DNA from: Chitinophaga parva
Lineage (GTDB): Bacteria > Bacteroidota > Bacteroidia > Chitinophagales > Chitinophagaceae
Direction of reading: 5' to 3'
DNA length: 64,000 nucleotides
NCBI RefSeq assembly: GCF_003071345.1
Contig: NZ_QCYK01000001.1
Span: 124,001-188,000 of the forward strand
Within the stretch, counting starts at the first letter, position 1. Each line of letters begins with the position of its first letter. The notes below the pieces were generated by a model. It made no database searches, was not told the origin of the DNA, and saw nothing but the letters and a program-made list of their open reading frames with translations. A program made the position numbers and the translations under genes. Shown piece after piece: positions 38,144-47,096 of the stretch.

Positions 38144-39508
38144 ATGAAACAAAAACACCTGTTATTGCTGCTGCTGCTACTGCCGGCCGCATTGCTTGCC
38201 CAGCCCAGGCTCCCCAAGGGTTATTTCTGGAAAAAGTTGCCCAATGGCCTGGAAGTACTGGTCATTGAAAACGACAAAGTACCCCTTACCACCATTGAAA
38301 TTGCCGTGCGCAACGGTGCTTACACAGAAGGCCCCGAGTATTCCGGGCTCTCCCACCTGTTTGAGCACATGTTCTTCAAGGCCAACCGCGATTATCCCAA
38401 CCAGGAAGTGTTCCTGAAACGCACCCAGGAACTGGGCGCCATCTGGAACGGTACTACCGGCACAGAACGTGTGAACTATTTTTTCACTTTCAATAAAGAC
38501 AGCCTGGATGCAGGCCTGCACTTTATGAACGCCGCCATCCGCTTCCCCATTTACCGCGTGGAAGACATGAAGAAAGAGCGCCCCGTGGTAGACGGTGAGT
38601 TCCAGCGCGCAGAAAGCGATCCCGGTTTCCAGCTGTACTACGCCTGCCAGCAAAAGCTCTGGGGCGATCTGATGACACGGAAGAACCCCATTGGCGACCA
38701 TAACATCATCAACACCGCCACGCCGGAAAAGATGATGATCATTAAAGACAAATATTATTTCCCCAATAACTCCCTGCTCACCATCTGCGGTGATGTGGAT
38801 CATGAACAGGCCTTTGCGGATGCGGAACGCATCTTTGGCGACTGGAAGCCCAGCGACTTTGATCCTTTTGTAAAATATCCCATCCCGGAATTTAAGCCCC
38901 TGGCCGGCAGCGAGGTGTTTGTAAAAGAATCGGCCGTGGCACAGACGCCCTATGCCATGTACTACTGGCAGGGCCCGGACACGCGCCACGACTCTGCTGC
39001 TACCCTGGCGGCAGACGTGTTCAGCACCATCCTGGGTATGAACAGCTCCAAGTGGCAACAGGCCCTGGTGGACAAAGGCCTGGCCACCGTGGCCAGCGTA
39101 AGCTATGAGACTTCCAGGTACGTAGGTCCCATCAACATCTTCGTGATGCCCAATCCCGCGAAGATCAAGGAATGCCATGAAGAGATCCTGCGCCAGGTAG
39201 CCATGTGGGCACAGGACGATTACTTTACCGATGAACAACTGGAAGATGCCAAACAAACCCTGCGCCGCCGCCAGATCCGCATGGAGGAAAAACCTTCTTC
39301 CCTGCCCAGCCAGGCCAGCTATGCCTGGTGCAGCACCTCGTTTGATTACATGACGGATTATGTGGACAACTGCATGAAGGTGACCCGTGACGACATTAAA
39401 CGCTATGTGAACACTTACATCACCAACAAGCCGTACGTAGCAGGCCTGCTCATCAGCCCTGAAATGAACAAGACCGTACAGGCAGGCAATATCTTTAAAT
39501 CCAATTAA
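38144..39508 (+). CDS. M16 family zinc peptidase, catalytic subunit
   Basis: 454 residues with signal peptide (KHLLLLLLLLPAALLAQ). The inverted zinc motif HxxEH is intact: SHLFEHMFF with His71, Glu74 and His75. A downstream acidic segment (ERPVVDGEFQRAESDPG) fits the third zinc ligand. M16 proteins form clam-shell chambers from an active and an inactive half; the inactive half is encoded 23 bases downstream. Likely periplasmic, degrading peptides. Together they resemble the bacterial two-chain relatives of the mitochondrial processing peptidase. Confidence 0.93.
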   Translation: MKQKHLLLLLLLLPAALLAQPRLPKGYFWKKLPNGLEVLVIENDKVPLTTIEIAVRNGAYTEGPEYSGLSHLFEHMFFKANRDYPNQEVFLKRTQELGAIWNGTTGTERVNYFFTFNKDSLDAGLHFMNAAIRFPIYRVEDMKKERPVVDGEFQRAESDPGFQLYYACQQKLWGDLMTRKNPIGDHNIINTATPEKMMIIKDKYYFPNNSLLTICGDVDHEQAFADAERIFGDWKPSDFDPFVKYPIPEFKPLAGSEVFVKESAVAQTPYAMYYWQGPDTRHDSAATLAADVFSTILGMNSSKWQQALVDKGLATVASVSYETSRYVGPINIFVMPNPAKIKECHEEILRQVAMWAQDDYFTDEQLEDAKQTLRRRQIRMEEKPSSLPSQASYAWCSTSFDYMTDYVDNCMKVTRDDIKRYVNTYITNKPYVAGLLISPEMNKTVQAGNIFKSN

Positions 39509-39531
39509 TCATTTTCTCAAGTACTCAGCAC

Positions 39532-40881
39532 ATGCAAACGCACTATAAATCTTCTATCCTGCTTGCCTTGCTGCTAGGCGCTTCCAGCCTGCTGCAGGCC
39601 CAGAAAAAAGCCCCCGCCTACGAAATGACGGTAGACGGTGTAAAGGTGATCGTACAACCCAGCGCCAACGAGATCGTGGAGATCCGCACCGTGATCAAAG
39701 GTGGCCTGCAAAACTACCCCGGCAGCAAAGCCGGTATAGAAAAACTGGCCTTCAATGCCCTCACAGAATGCGGCACGGAAAAAGACGACAAGAACAGCTG
39801 GAAAAATAAACTGGATAAGGTAGATGCCAATGTATCCGGCGTGGCCGGCCCGGCTTATTCTTCCCTGGGGCTCAACTGCATTAAGAGCGACCTGGAATAT
39901 GTGTGGCCCCTGTACGTGGATGCCCTCATCACCCCACGTTTTGACGCCAAGGAATTTGACCGCATCCGCCAGGACGCCATCAACACCCTGCGCGCTGAAG
40001 CCTCTGAGCCGGACAACTCTATCTCCCTCATGGCCAAACGCGTTGCATTTGCGGGCAAGGCCTATGCCAATGATCCTTCCGGTACAGAAGCTACCGTGGC
40101 CCCGCTCACCGCTGAAGAAACCAAGGCTTACTATAAATCCATCCTCACCCGCAGCCGCATGGTGATCATCGTGGTGGGAGAAGTGGACCGCGCTAACCTG
40201 GAAGCCAAGCTGAAAGCCATGCTGGATAAGGTGCCCCAGGGTGCTCCGTTCGTACTGAAAAAAGAGCCTTTTACGCCCACTAAAAATACTTTCGCCGCGG
40301 AGCAAAAAGACCTGGCTACTAACTACATCCAGGGCGTAAGCGCCGCACCCGTACCCGGCATGGCAGATTACAACGCCTACATGCTGGCCATGCGCATTTT
40401 CTATGACCGCCACTTCCTGGACGTACGCACCAAGAACGGCCTGTCTTACGCTCCGGGCGCCTACTTTGACGGCTCTCCCACCGCCTCTGGCAATATCACT
40501 GTGAGCACCACGGAGCCTAACCGCTACATTGGCGTGGCTCAGCGCCTTATAGACAGCACCCGCGAGCATGGTTTCAACGCGGAAGAAGTAAAGAACATGA
40601 AGTCTTATTACGTGACCAGCTTCTTCTACCGCCAGGAGACTAACCAGGCGCAAGCCGCATCCCTGGCCGCAAACGAAGTGCTGTTCAACAACTGGCACCG
40701 TGCCCTCACGCTGCATGAAGACCTCAAAAAAGTGTCTGTTCAGGATATCAATCACGCCTTTAACAAATACATGGGCCACTTCACGTGGGTGTACCAGGGC
40801 GATTCTGCGAAAGTAGATCCCAACCTGTTCACGCATCCGCCACAGCTGCCCAAGGCCACGCTGAACAACAAGAAGCAATAG
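39532..40881 (+). CDS. M16 family protein, non-catalytic subunit
   Basis: 449 residues with signal peptide (SSILLALLLGASSLLQAQ). At the place of the zinc motif the sequence reads KAGIEKLAFNAL, with no HxxEH, so this half cannot bind zinc. It keeps the Arg/Tyr pair (RTKNGLSYAPGAYF) found in inactive M16 halves, which shapes the active site of the partner. It follows the catalytic subunit by 23 bases in the same operon, and a bidirectional terminator closes the operon. Confidence 0.92.
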   Translation: MQTHYKSSILLALLLGASSLLQAQKKAPAYEMTVDGVKVIVQPSANEIVEIRTVIKGGLQNYPGSKAGIEKLAFNALTECGTEKDDKNSWKNKLDKVDANVSGVAGPAYSSLGLNCIKSDLEYVWPLYVDALITPRFDAKEFDRIRQDAINTLRAEASEPDNSISLMAKRVAFAGKAYANDPSGTEATVAPLTAEETKAYYKSILTRSRMVIIVVGEVDRANLEAKLKAMLDKVPQGAPFVLKKEPFTPTKNTFAAEQKDLATNYIQGVSAAPVPGMADYNAYMLAMRIFYDRHFLDVRTKNGLSYAPGAYFDGSPTASGNITVSTTEPNRYIGVAQRLIDSTREHGFNAEEVKNMKSYYVTSFFYRQETNQAQAASLAANEVLFNNWHRALTLHEDLKKVSVQDINHAFNKYMGHFTWVYQGDSAKVDPNLFTHPPQLPKATLNNKKQ

Positions 40882-40884
40882 AAA

Positions 40885-40918
40885 ATAAAAAGTCCCGCCG
40901 GTGAGCGGGACTTTTTAT
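40885..40918. terminator. Bidirectional terminator between the M16 operon and the bshA operon
   Basis: AAGTCCCGC (40890-40898) pairs with GCGGGACTT (40905-40913) around CGGTGA, with A-rich and T-rich flanks suiting both directions. Confidence 0.88.
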
Positions 40919-40920
40919 TA

Positions 40921-41523
40921 TTACAATTTCTCTATCCATTCATACCACTGGTCTTCTTCATCCAGGAAGCGTTCCCACTTACCGCCCACATATACGTAGG
41001 TTTCCGAACTAAGTGCTTTTTCTTCCGCAGCAGCGCTGTAGTAGCACCGCGCGCCCACCTGGCAAAGCGCCTGGAAACTCTTTTCCCGCGCGGCATCTGC
41101 ATAGAACAGCAGGTCCTTTGCCGGCAGGTTTACCGCTACCAGCGTGGCCCCTGTTGCTTCGCGCACTGCGGCCCACATGCTATCCAGCAGCATCAGTGAA
41201 GGCGTACAAAAGGCGGGCAGTACATCTGCCCGGAAGAAAGGTAAGGTGCCTGGCAGCTCCCGGGAAAAGTTGAGGGAACGGGTGGTATATTTCCCGGCAT
41301 ACAGCCGTTCAAGATTGTCCTTTGCCAGGGGCAGCAGCTCTTCCATCCACAGGTCGTGCTCCTCCATATCCCGCTGCCACAGCGGCTCCCAGCCATCTGC
41401 CCGCAGTACCACGTACACCACCTGCAGGTATTCTGCCAGTGGTTCCATGATCATGCCCGGCTGTATATCCGGGTCTTCTTCGTAGCGCAGCAGGGGAATG
41501 ATAGCGGATCGCATGATCATCAA
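40921..41523 (-). CDS. DUF1444-like hypothetical protein
   Basis: 200 residues, no signal peptide. The pattern resembles DUF1444 (YtpQ-like) proteins: VVYVVLRADGWEPLWQRDMEEHDLWMEELLPLA, a central LPFFRADVLPAFCTPSLMLLDSMWAAV and ATLVAVNLPAKDLLFYADAARE. The function of that family is unknown. It starts 18 bases after the bshA stop and so is the second gene of a bshA operon. The start could also be an in-frame ATG three codons later (41514). Confidence 0.65.
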   Translation of the reverse strand: MMIMRSAIIPLLRYEEDPDIQPGMIMEPLAEYLQVVYVVLRADGWEPLWQRDMEEHDLWMEELLPLAKDNLERLYAGKYTTRSLNFSRELPGTLPFFRADVLPAFCTPSLMLLDSMWAAVREATGATLVAVNLPAKDLLFYADAAREKSFQALCQVGARCYYSAAAEEKALSSETYVYVGGKWERFLDEEDQWYEWIEKL

Positions 41524-41541
41524 TCTATTTCAACAATCTGT

Positions 41542-42684
41542 TCAGAGGCTTTCAGCCAGCGTGCCCTCCAGGGTACGCTCGTACAGGGCTTCATATTGCG
41601 GAATGATATTATCGATGTGGAAACGTTGTGCCTGGGCCAGGGCACCTGCACGCAGGCGTTCCAGCATGGCTGTGTCATTGAAGATGCGCAGCACATTGGC
41701 GGCCATGGCATCTACATCCCCCACGGGGCTGGTGTAGCCGGTCTGGCCGTTAATGTTCACTTCCGGCAGGCCGCCCGCATTGGAAGAGATCACGGGCACC
41801 TGTGCGGCCATGGCCTCCAGGGCTGCCAGGCCAAAGCTTTCGTATTCAGAAGGCAGGATAAACAGGTCGCTGATGGACATTACATCTTCCAGCTGTTCCT
41901 GCTTGCCCACAAAACGGATATCGCCACAAAGGTTGCACTCACGGGCCATACTCTCTATACCGGGACGGTCCGGCCCATCGCCCACCAGCAGCAGCTTTAC
42001 GGGCATTTGCTCCCGTACTCTCCGGAAAATGGAGACCACATCGGGCACGCGTTTCACTTTGCGGAAGTTAGACACATGCAGCATGATCTTTTCCCCGTTT
42101 GGTGCAATGGCGTTGCGGAAATGCGGCAGCTCCCGGCGGCGGAAGCGGTGGGTGTCCACGAAGTTGTAGATCACGTTGATGTCTTTCTCAATACGAAAAG
42201 ACTTATAGGTTTCATCCCGCAGGTTGTCAGACACCGCGGTGATGGCGTCACTTTCATTGATGGAGAAGGTCACCACCGGCGCATAGGTTTTATCTTTGCC
42301 CACCAGGGTAATATCTGTACCGTGCAGGGTGGTGATAAAGGGGATACGCTTGCCCTGCTTGGCCACGATCTGCTTGGCCAGGTAAGCGGTGGATGCATGC
42401 GGGATGGCATAATGCACATGCAGCAGGTCCAGGTTGTTATTGAGGATCACGTCTACCATGGTGCTGCTCAGGGCCGACTCGTACGGCGGAAAATCAAAGA
42501 GCGGGTAGGTGGGTACCTGCACCTCGTGGTAGTAAATGTTGGCATGAAAAGCATTGAGCCGCACCGGCTGCTGGTAGGTGATAAAATGCACCTGGTGGCC
42601 TTTGTCGGCCAGTGCCTTACCCAGTTCCGTGGCCAGAACGCCACTACCCCCATATGTTGGATAACATACTATTCCAATCCGCAT
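41542..42684 (-). CDS. bshA: N-acetyl-alpha-D-glucosaminyl L-malate synthase
   Basis: 380 residues, GT-B fold glycosyltransferase of family 4. The N-terminus MRIGIVCYPTYGGSGVLATELGKAL and the motif HVHYAIPHASTAYLA with TLHGTDITLVG are characteristic of BshA. The C-terminal domain has the EX7E-type sugar-nucleotide site (LPSEYESFGLAALEAMA). BshA joins UDP-GlcNAc and L-malate in the first step of bacillithiol synthesis, a thiol also made by many Bacteroidota. Later genes (bshB, bshC) are not in the window. The minus-strand -7 element TACATTTG lies at 42804-42811. Confidence 0.93.
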   Translation of the reverse strand: MRIGIVCYPTYGGSGVLATELGKALADKGHQVHFITYQQPVRLNAFHANIYYHEVQVPTYPLFDFPPYESALSSTMVDVILNNNLDLLHVHYAIPHASTAYLAKQIVAKQGKRIPFITTLHGTDITLVGKDKTYAPVVTFSINESDAITAVSDNLRDETYKSFRIEKDINVIYNFVDTHRFRRRELPHFRNAIAPNGEKIMLHVSNFRKVKRVPDVVSIFRRVREQMPVKLLLVGDGPDRPGIESMARECNLCGDIRFVGKQEQLEDVMSISDLFILPSEYESFGLAALEAMAAQVPVISSNAGGLPEVNINGQTGYTSPVGDVDAMAANVLRIFNDTAMLERLRAGALAQAQRFHIDNIIPQYEALYERTLEGTLAESL

Positions 42685-42803
42685 GAATTTCTCTTTTTAA
42701 AAGCGAGGCAAGGTGCTGCCGTAAAGGGCAAGCCGTTCTTTCCAAGTGCCTAAAGTAAACGGTATTACAGGTCCAATTTCCATGCCCACGGCGGGCAGTA
42801 CGG

Positions 42804-42811
42804 CAAATGTA
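42804..42811 (-). promoter_or_regulatory. Bacteroidota -7 element (TACATTTG) of bshA
   Basis: Full TAnnTTTG match on the minus strand, about 120 bases before the bshA ATG. No -33 match. Confidence 0.4.
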
Positions 42812-42918
42812 GCGCGTAATTTCGGATTTCACCAGCCCGGGAGTTGCAGGCGCCCGCCTAAATCACTAGTTTTAGGCCCTTGTTTTATGCTCTTTTAAAC
42901 CAAAATTAAACCTGCGCG

Positions 42919-44301
42919 ATGATGAAGAAAAATCTGCTGTTACCACTCCTTTTGCTCACCTCCGGCCTTGCTGCACAGGCCCAGCACGTGGACGACTCCC
43001 TGCTCATCCGCCGCCTGGCAGATACGGTGCTGACCAACGGGGGGGCCTATGAAAACCTGCGCGTACTCACTAAAAAAATAGGAGGCCGCCTGGCTGGCAG
43101 CCCTGCCACCTACAAGGCCGAAAAATGGGGCGCCGAAGCACTGCGCCGTGCCGGTGCAGACACTGTATATTTCCAGGATGTGACCGTGCCCCACTGGGTG
43201 CGCGGCGGCAAAGATGAAGCCCGCATTATTTCCAAACGCCGCGATTTTGTAGCCCCCCTGGCCGTAACCGCCCTGGGCAACTCGAATGGCAGCGGGGAAA
43301 AAGGCGTAACCGCCCCCGTGATAGAAGTAAAGAATTTTGAAGAGCTGGAAGCCAGGAAAGACGAGGTGAAAGGCAAGATTGTTTTCTATAACTACCCCTT
43401 CAATCCCCGCTTTGTAGAAACCTTCCGCGCCTACGGCGATGCCGTGCGTTACCGTGGCGCCGGCGCCAGCCGCGCAGCCAAATACGGCGCCCTGGCCGTG
43501 GTGGTGCGCTCAATGTCGCACGGGACCAACAACTTCCCGCACACCGGCGCCCTGCACTACAACGACTCCTTCCCCAAGATCCCCGCCCTGGCCATTGGCC
43601 TGGAAGATGCAGACCGCCTGAGCGCCCGCATCAAGGCCGATCCCTCCCTGCAACTGTTTGTGCGCACCTGGGGCAAAATGCTGCCCGATACCCTGGCCCA
43701 CAACGTGATCGGCGAGATCCGCGGCAGCGAGTTCCCGGACCAGTACATCACCGTGGGTGGGCACCTGGACTCCTGGGATGTGAATGAAGGCGCCAATGAT
43801 GATGGCACCGGCATTGTACAATCCATCCAGGTGCTGGAAGCCTTTAAAAAACTGGGCATCCAGCCTAAACATACCCTCCGCATTGTGCTCTATGCCAATG
43901 AAGAAAATGCCACCAACGGTGGCCGCGAGTACGCCAAACAGGCCAAACTGAAAGGGGAAAAACATGTCTTTGCCCTGGAAAGCGACGCCGGTGGCTTTAC
44001 ACCCCGTGGCTTTTCCCTGGAAGTAAGCCCGGAGCAACGGGGTAAGATCGCATCCTGGATCCCGCTCCTGGAGCCTTACGGCGTGTACACCGTGGCCGCA
44101 GAAGGCGCCGGTGAAGACGTGGGCTACCTGCGCCCGGCCATCGGAACCCCGGTAGGTGAGCTGGAACCGGACTCCCAGCGCTACTTCGACCTGCACCACG
44201 CAGCGAATGATGTATTTGAGAATGTGAACAAGCGTGAAATGGAGCTGGGCGCTATTGAAATGGCCGCCCTCACTTACCTGGTGGATAAATACGGATTGTA
44301 A
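42919..44301 (+). CDS. M28 family aminopeptidase / carboxypeptidase Q-like
   Basis: 460 residues with signal peptide (KKNLLLPLLLLTSGLAAQAQ); an ATG one codon later (42922) is equally possible. A PA-like insert lies at about residues 120-250. The two-zinc site is complete: GGHLDSWDVNEGANDDGTG (His, Asp, Asp), YANEENATNGG (the catalytic Glu-Glu), ESDAGG (Asp) and LHHAANDVF (His). It is a secreted exopeptidase. A conserved small gene follows 42 bases downstream. Confidence 0.93.
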   Translation: MMKKNLLLPLLLLTSGLAAQAQHVDDSLLIRRLADTVLTNGGAYENLRVLTKKIGGRLAGSPATYKAEKWGAEALRRAGADTVYFQDVTVPHWVRGGKDEARIISKRRDFVAPLAVTALGNSNGSGEKGVTAPVIEVKNFEELEARKDEVKGKIVFYNYPFNPRFVETFRAYGDAVRYRGAGASRAAKYGALAVVVRSMSHGTNNFPHTGALHYNDSFPKIPALAIGLEDADRLSARIKADPSLQLFVRTWGKMLPDTLAHNVIGEIRGSEFPDQYITVGGHLDSWDVNEGANDDGTGIVQSIQVLEAFKKLGIQPKHTLRIVLYANEENATNGGREYAKQAKLKGEKHVFALESDAGGFTPRGFSLEVSPEQRGKIASWIPLLEPYGVYTVAAEGAGEDVGYLRPAIGTPVGELEPDSQRYFDLHHAANDVFENVNKREMELGAIEMAALTYLVDKYGL

Positions 44302-44343
44302 TCCCGATCTTCGCCCGGTCAATCCCACTCAAAAAATCAACAC

Positions 44344-44745
44344 ATGCGTAAATTTCTCTTCATCATTGTAGCCGTTATCGTGGTAGGCCTGGGCGGATGC
44401 TTTGGCTACCGGTACTACTACGAATTTGGCGATGGCGTAAAGGCCGGTGAGCTGAATTTCTTTGTAAGAAAGGGCTTCGTTTTTAAAACCTACGAAGGGC
44501 GCCTCATCCAGTCCGGCTACAGGAGCAGCCAGCCCGGTTCCATCCAGTCCAACGAGTTCAATTTTTCCGTTACCAATCCCCGTGTAGCAGACCAGCTCAT
44601 GCGGGCCAGCGGTAAATCCGTAGAGCTCCATTACACAGAATACCTGGGCGCCCTGCCATGGAGAGGCATGAGTGAGTTTATCGTGGACAGCGTGTACTCC
44701 ATTTCAGGAGAGCCCAATAATGGTCAATTGCTGCCAGCGAAGTAA
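44344..44745 (+). CDS. Conserved small Bacteroidota protein with one membrane anchor
   Basis: 133 residues. One N-terminal membrane helix (KFLFIIVAVIVVGLGGCFGY) then a short extracytoplasmic domain with the recognisable block GVKAGELNFFVRKGFVFKTYEGRLIQSG. This family is widespread in Bacteroidota and is sometimes mislabelled 6-phosphogluconate dehydrogenase in databases; nothing here supports dehydrogenase activity. It follows the M28 peptidase gene closely and ends at a bidirectional terminator. Confidence 0.85.
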   Translation: MRKFLFIIVAVIVVGLGGCFGYRYYYEFGDGVKAGELNFFVRKGFVFKTYEGRLIQSGYRSSQPGSIQSNEFNFSVTNPRVADQLMRASGKSVELHYTEYLGALPWRGMSEFIVDSVYSISGEPNNGQLLPAK

Positions 44746-44776
44746 AATTTTCATCTTACAATTTTCAATATCAAAA

Positions 44777-44811
44777 CAAAACCCAGATCCAGCCATTGGA
44801 TCTGGGTTTTG
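44777..44811. terminator. Bidirectional terminator
   Basis: CAAAACCCAGATCC (44777-44790) pairs perfectly with GGATCTGGGTTTTG (44798-44811), a 14-bp stem with a 7-base loop, between convergent genes. Confidence 0.88.
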
Positions 44812-44881
44812 CTATTTAAACCATTGGAAACTGATCCTGGAATTTGTGATTTCCCTGATAACGGAAATTGTACGTTGGAAA

Positions 44882-45595
44882 TTACTGCGCCACGTTGATC
44901 AGGAAGATCGCGGGTCTTTTGTGCAACTCCGGTGCAGGAAGCTTTTTCCACTCCGCTACCGTTTTCGTTAAAATATATTCATGATCCCCTGTGATCTCTG
45001 CTGCCACACACAGTTGCGTGTTACCGGCCAGGGTGGCCAGCAGGTCTGCAAAGAGGGCGTTGTTGCGGTAAGGGGTTTCAATGAAGCCCTGCGTTTGCTG
45101 GAATTTCGCGGAGCGTTGTTCCAGGTCTTTAATGGCTTTTACGCGGGCGCCCTTGTCTACCGGGAGGTAGCCGGTAAAGGCAAAATTCTGCCCGTTCATC
45201 CCGGAGGCCATAAGGGCCAGCAGGATGGAATTGGGCCCCACCATGGGCACCACGGGTGCATGCACCTGGTGGGCAACGCCTACAATAAGATGACCAGGAT
45301 CTGCTATGGCAGGACATCCGGCTTCACTCATCACGCCAATATCGTGGCCCGCCAGGAGCAGCTTTTTAGCCAGTGCCACATCCGGGGGCTGGTTATTGTT
45401 CATGGGGTACAGCTGCAGGGCATCTATCACAATGCCGCGGTCCAGCGCCTTCATATAGCGCCGGGCCGTGCGCTCATTTTCCACGAAAAATATTTTCAGT
45501 CTTTGCACTACTGCGGTTACGTAAGCCGGGATGGTTTCCAGGTGGTCTTCCGCCAGCACGGTGGGGATCAGGTATACTTTGCCGGTGTTGCTCAT
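44882..45595 (-). CDS. RsmI-like SAM-dependent methyltransferase
   Basis: 237 residues. Tetrapyrrole-methylase fold with the RsmI-type motifs KVYLIPTVL, GHDIGVMSEAGCPAIADPGH and PMVGPNSILLALMASGM. RsmI 2'-O-methylates C1402 of 16S rRNA; this protein is shorter than E. coli RsmI (286 residues) and its motif is SEAGCPAIADPG, where RsmI has SDAGTPxISDPG, so the exact target may differ. The start overlaps the stop of the upstream EI24-like gene (TGATG), so the two are coupled. Confidence 0.85.
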   Translation of the reverse strand: MSNTGKVYLIPTVLAEDHLETIPAYVTAVVQRLKIFFVENERTARRYMKALDRGIVIDALQLYPMNNNQPPDVALAKKLLLAGHDIGVMSEAGCPAIADPGHLIVGVAHQVHAPVVPMVGPNSILLALMASGMNGQNFAFTGYLPVDKGARVKAIKDLEQRSAKFQQTQGFIETPYRNNALFADLLATLAGNTQLCVAAEITGDHEYILTKTVAEWKKLPAPELHKRPAIFLINVAQ

Positions 45596-46359
45596 CAGAT
45601 AAGGCGTTTGTCCTGCAGGCTCAGGGTGCCGGCTATCGTTGCGTAGGCAGGGGCCAGCATCCAGCCCAGGATGGGCACCACGAGGAAAAGGTAAAAGATC
45701 AATCCATTGCCCACCGCTATGCCCTTGTGTGTTTTCACAAAGTCAATGGTCTCGGGCAGTTCCATATGATGCCTGTCACAGCTGTAATCCAGCATGGAGA
45801 AGCCAAAGAAATAACATTCCATGAAAAAAGCGATCAATGGCGCCAGCAGGCCCACGATAGGCACAAAGGAAAGCAGCACCAGGGCCAGTATGCAGCCGGC
45901 CTGGTAAAGCAGGTTGCGCCCGCAAAGGCGTATGCTGCGCAGGGTATCATGCTTTAATTCCGCGGCACTTACATCCGCTTTTTTGCGGTGCAGGGTAGAC
46001 GCCGTTTTTTCAGAGATGTAGGCAAATGCCGGCGCGCCAATGATGAGGAAAGCGGTACGGAATAGCGCCACATACAGCAACAGGAAAATGCTGTGCAGGG
46101 AAAAAGTAGTGAGCAGGAAAAAGAACCGGATCCAGTCGCTGTCTGCTTCCTGTATCCAGTTCAGGCCTGGTATGGCGTTGAACAGGTAGTTCACAAAATC
46201 ATTGGAGTAGCCCCACACAAAAAAGATCAGCAGGAAAAACAACACGCAGAAAACAATACCGGGCACCAGTATCCAGCGCCAGTGGCGATGCTGCAACACA
46301 AACTCATGCGCTTTTCCATAGGACTGGATAGCCGCGATCACTTCTCGTAAAGAAAACAA
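45595..46359 (-). CDS. EI24 / CysZ-like membrane protein
   Basis: 254 residues with about four to six membrane helices, including HWRWILVPGIVFCVLFFLLIFFVWGY, FSLHSIFLLLYVALFRTAFLIIGAPAFAYI and AGCILALVLLSFVPIVGLLAPLIAFFM. The motif FGFSMLDYSCDRHHM followed by GNGLIFYLFLVVPILGWMLAPAYATIAGT fits the EI24/CysZ family. CysZ imports sulfate in proteobacteria; no sulfur genes are nearby, so that role is not assumed. It is the first gene of a two-gene unit with the RsmI-like gene. Confidence 0.8.
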   Translation of the reverse strand: MFSLREVIAAIQSYGKAHEFVLQHRHWRWILVPGIVFCVLFFLLIFFVWGYSNDFVNYLFNAIPGLNWIQEADSDWIRFFFLLTTFSLHSIFLLLYVALFRTAFLIIGAPAFAYISEKTASTLHRKKADVSAAELKHDTLRSIRLCGRNLLYQAGCILALVLLSFVPIVGLLAPLIAFFMECYFFGFSMLDYSCDRHHMELPETIDFVKTHKGIAVGNGLIFYLFLVVPILGWMLAPAYATIAGTLSLQDKRLI

Positions 46360-46425
46360 GGCTTAGGTTTTTGTCAGTAATTCAGGAAATAGTTGAAAGA
46401 CCGAAATTAGTATTATTTTTTAAGC

Positions 46426-47031
46426 ATGCAGAAACTGAAACCATCCTTTTATCAGCGCGCCGATGTAGTGACCATAGCCAAAGCCTTGCTGGGACAACAC
46501 CTGGTCACCGTGATCAACGGCCAGCGCACCGCCGGCATGATCGTGGAAACGGAAGCTTATAACGGTGCCATCGACCGCGCCTCCCACGCTTACGGCAACC
46601 GCCGCACCAGGCGCACGGAAGTGATCTTTGGCGAAGGCGGTGTTGCTTATGTATACCTCTGTTACGGTATTCATTATCTATTCAACGTGGTCACCAATGT
46701 GAAGGAAGTGCCGCATGCCGTGCTGGTAAGGGCTTTGCAGCCACTGGAAGGCATTGATATCATGCTGGCCCGCACCGGTAAACCAGCACTTAACTACACC
46801 CTTACTAACGGCCCGGGCAGTCTTTGCAAAGCCATGGGCATTACCACGGCCAACACCGGGCTTTCCCTCCTGGGCGACGAGATCTTTATTGAAAAGGCAA
46901 CACCGGTAAAGGAGGCCAACATTGTAGCCGGTACCCGCGTGGGCGTGGCTTACGCAAAGGAAGATGCACTGCTGCCGTACCGGTTCTCGATAAAAGATAA
47001 CCCCTGGGTAAGCAAAGGAAAGGGATTGTAA
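46426..47031 (+). CDS. DNA-3-methyladenine glycosylase, AAG/MPG family
   Basis: 201 residues. Family marks: KALLGQHLVTVINGQRTAGMIVETEAYNG, ASHAYGNRRTRRTEVIFGEGGVAYVYLCYGIHYLFNVV and NGPGSLCKAMGI. The Glu in IVETEAY is the position that activates water in the human enzyme, and the Tyr in YVYLCYG intercalates at the lesion. It removes alkylated purines in base excision repair. Convergent with the PorP/SprF gene, with a shared terminator. Confidence 0.95.
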   Translation: MQKLKPSFYQRADVVTIAKALLGQHLVTVINGQRTAGMIVETEAYNGAIDRASHAYGNRRTRRTEVIFGEGGVAYVYLCYGIHYLFNVVTNVKEVPHAVLVRALQPLEGIDIMLARTGKPALNYTLTNGPGSLCKAMGITTANTGLSLLGDEIFIEKATPVKEANIVAGTRVGVAYAKEDALLPYRFSIKDNPWVSKGKGL

Positions 47032-47037
47032 CCGCAT

Positions 47038-47070
47038 AAAAAAAGCCGCCTGCAAACAGCAAGCGGCTTC
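47038..47070. terminator. Terminator between the glycosylase and PorP/SprF genes
   Basis: AAGCCGC (47043-47049) pairs with GCGGCTT (47063-47069). Read on the minus strand it is followed by seven T, so it mainly ends the PorP/SprF message. Confidence 0.8.
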
Positions 47071-47096
47071 CATATTTTAAACCAATATGCGCCAGA

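Noticed and set aside
44344..44745. Dehydrogenase annotation for the small conserved protein
   Set aside because: The protein has 133 residues, a membrane anchor and no nucleotide-binding motif, so the name sometimes attached to this family is not supported.
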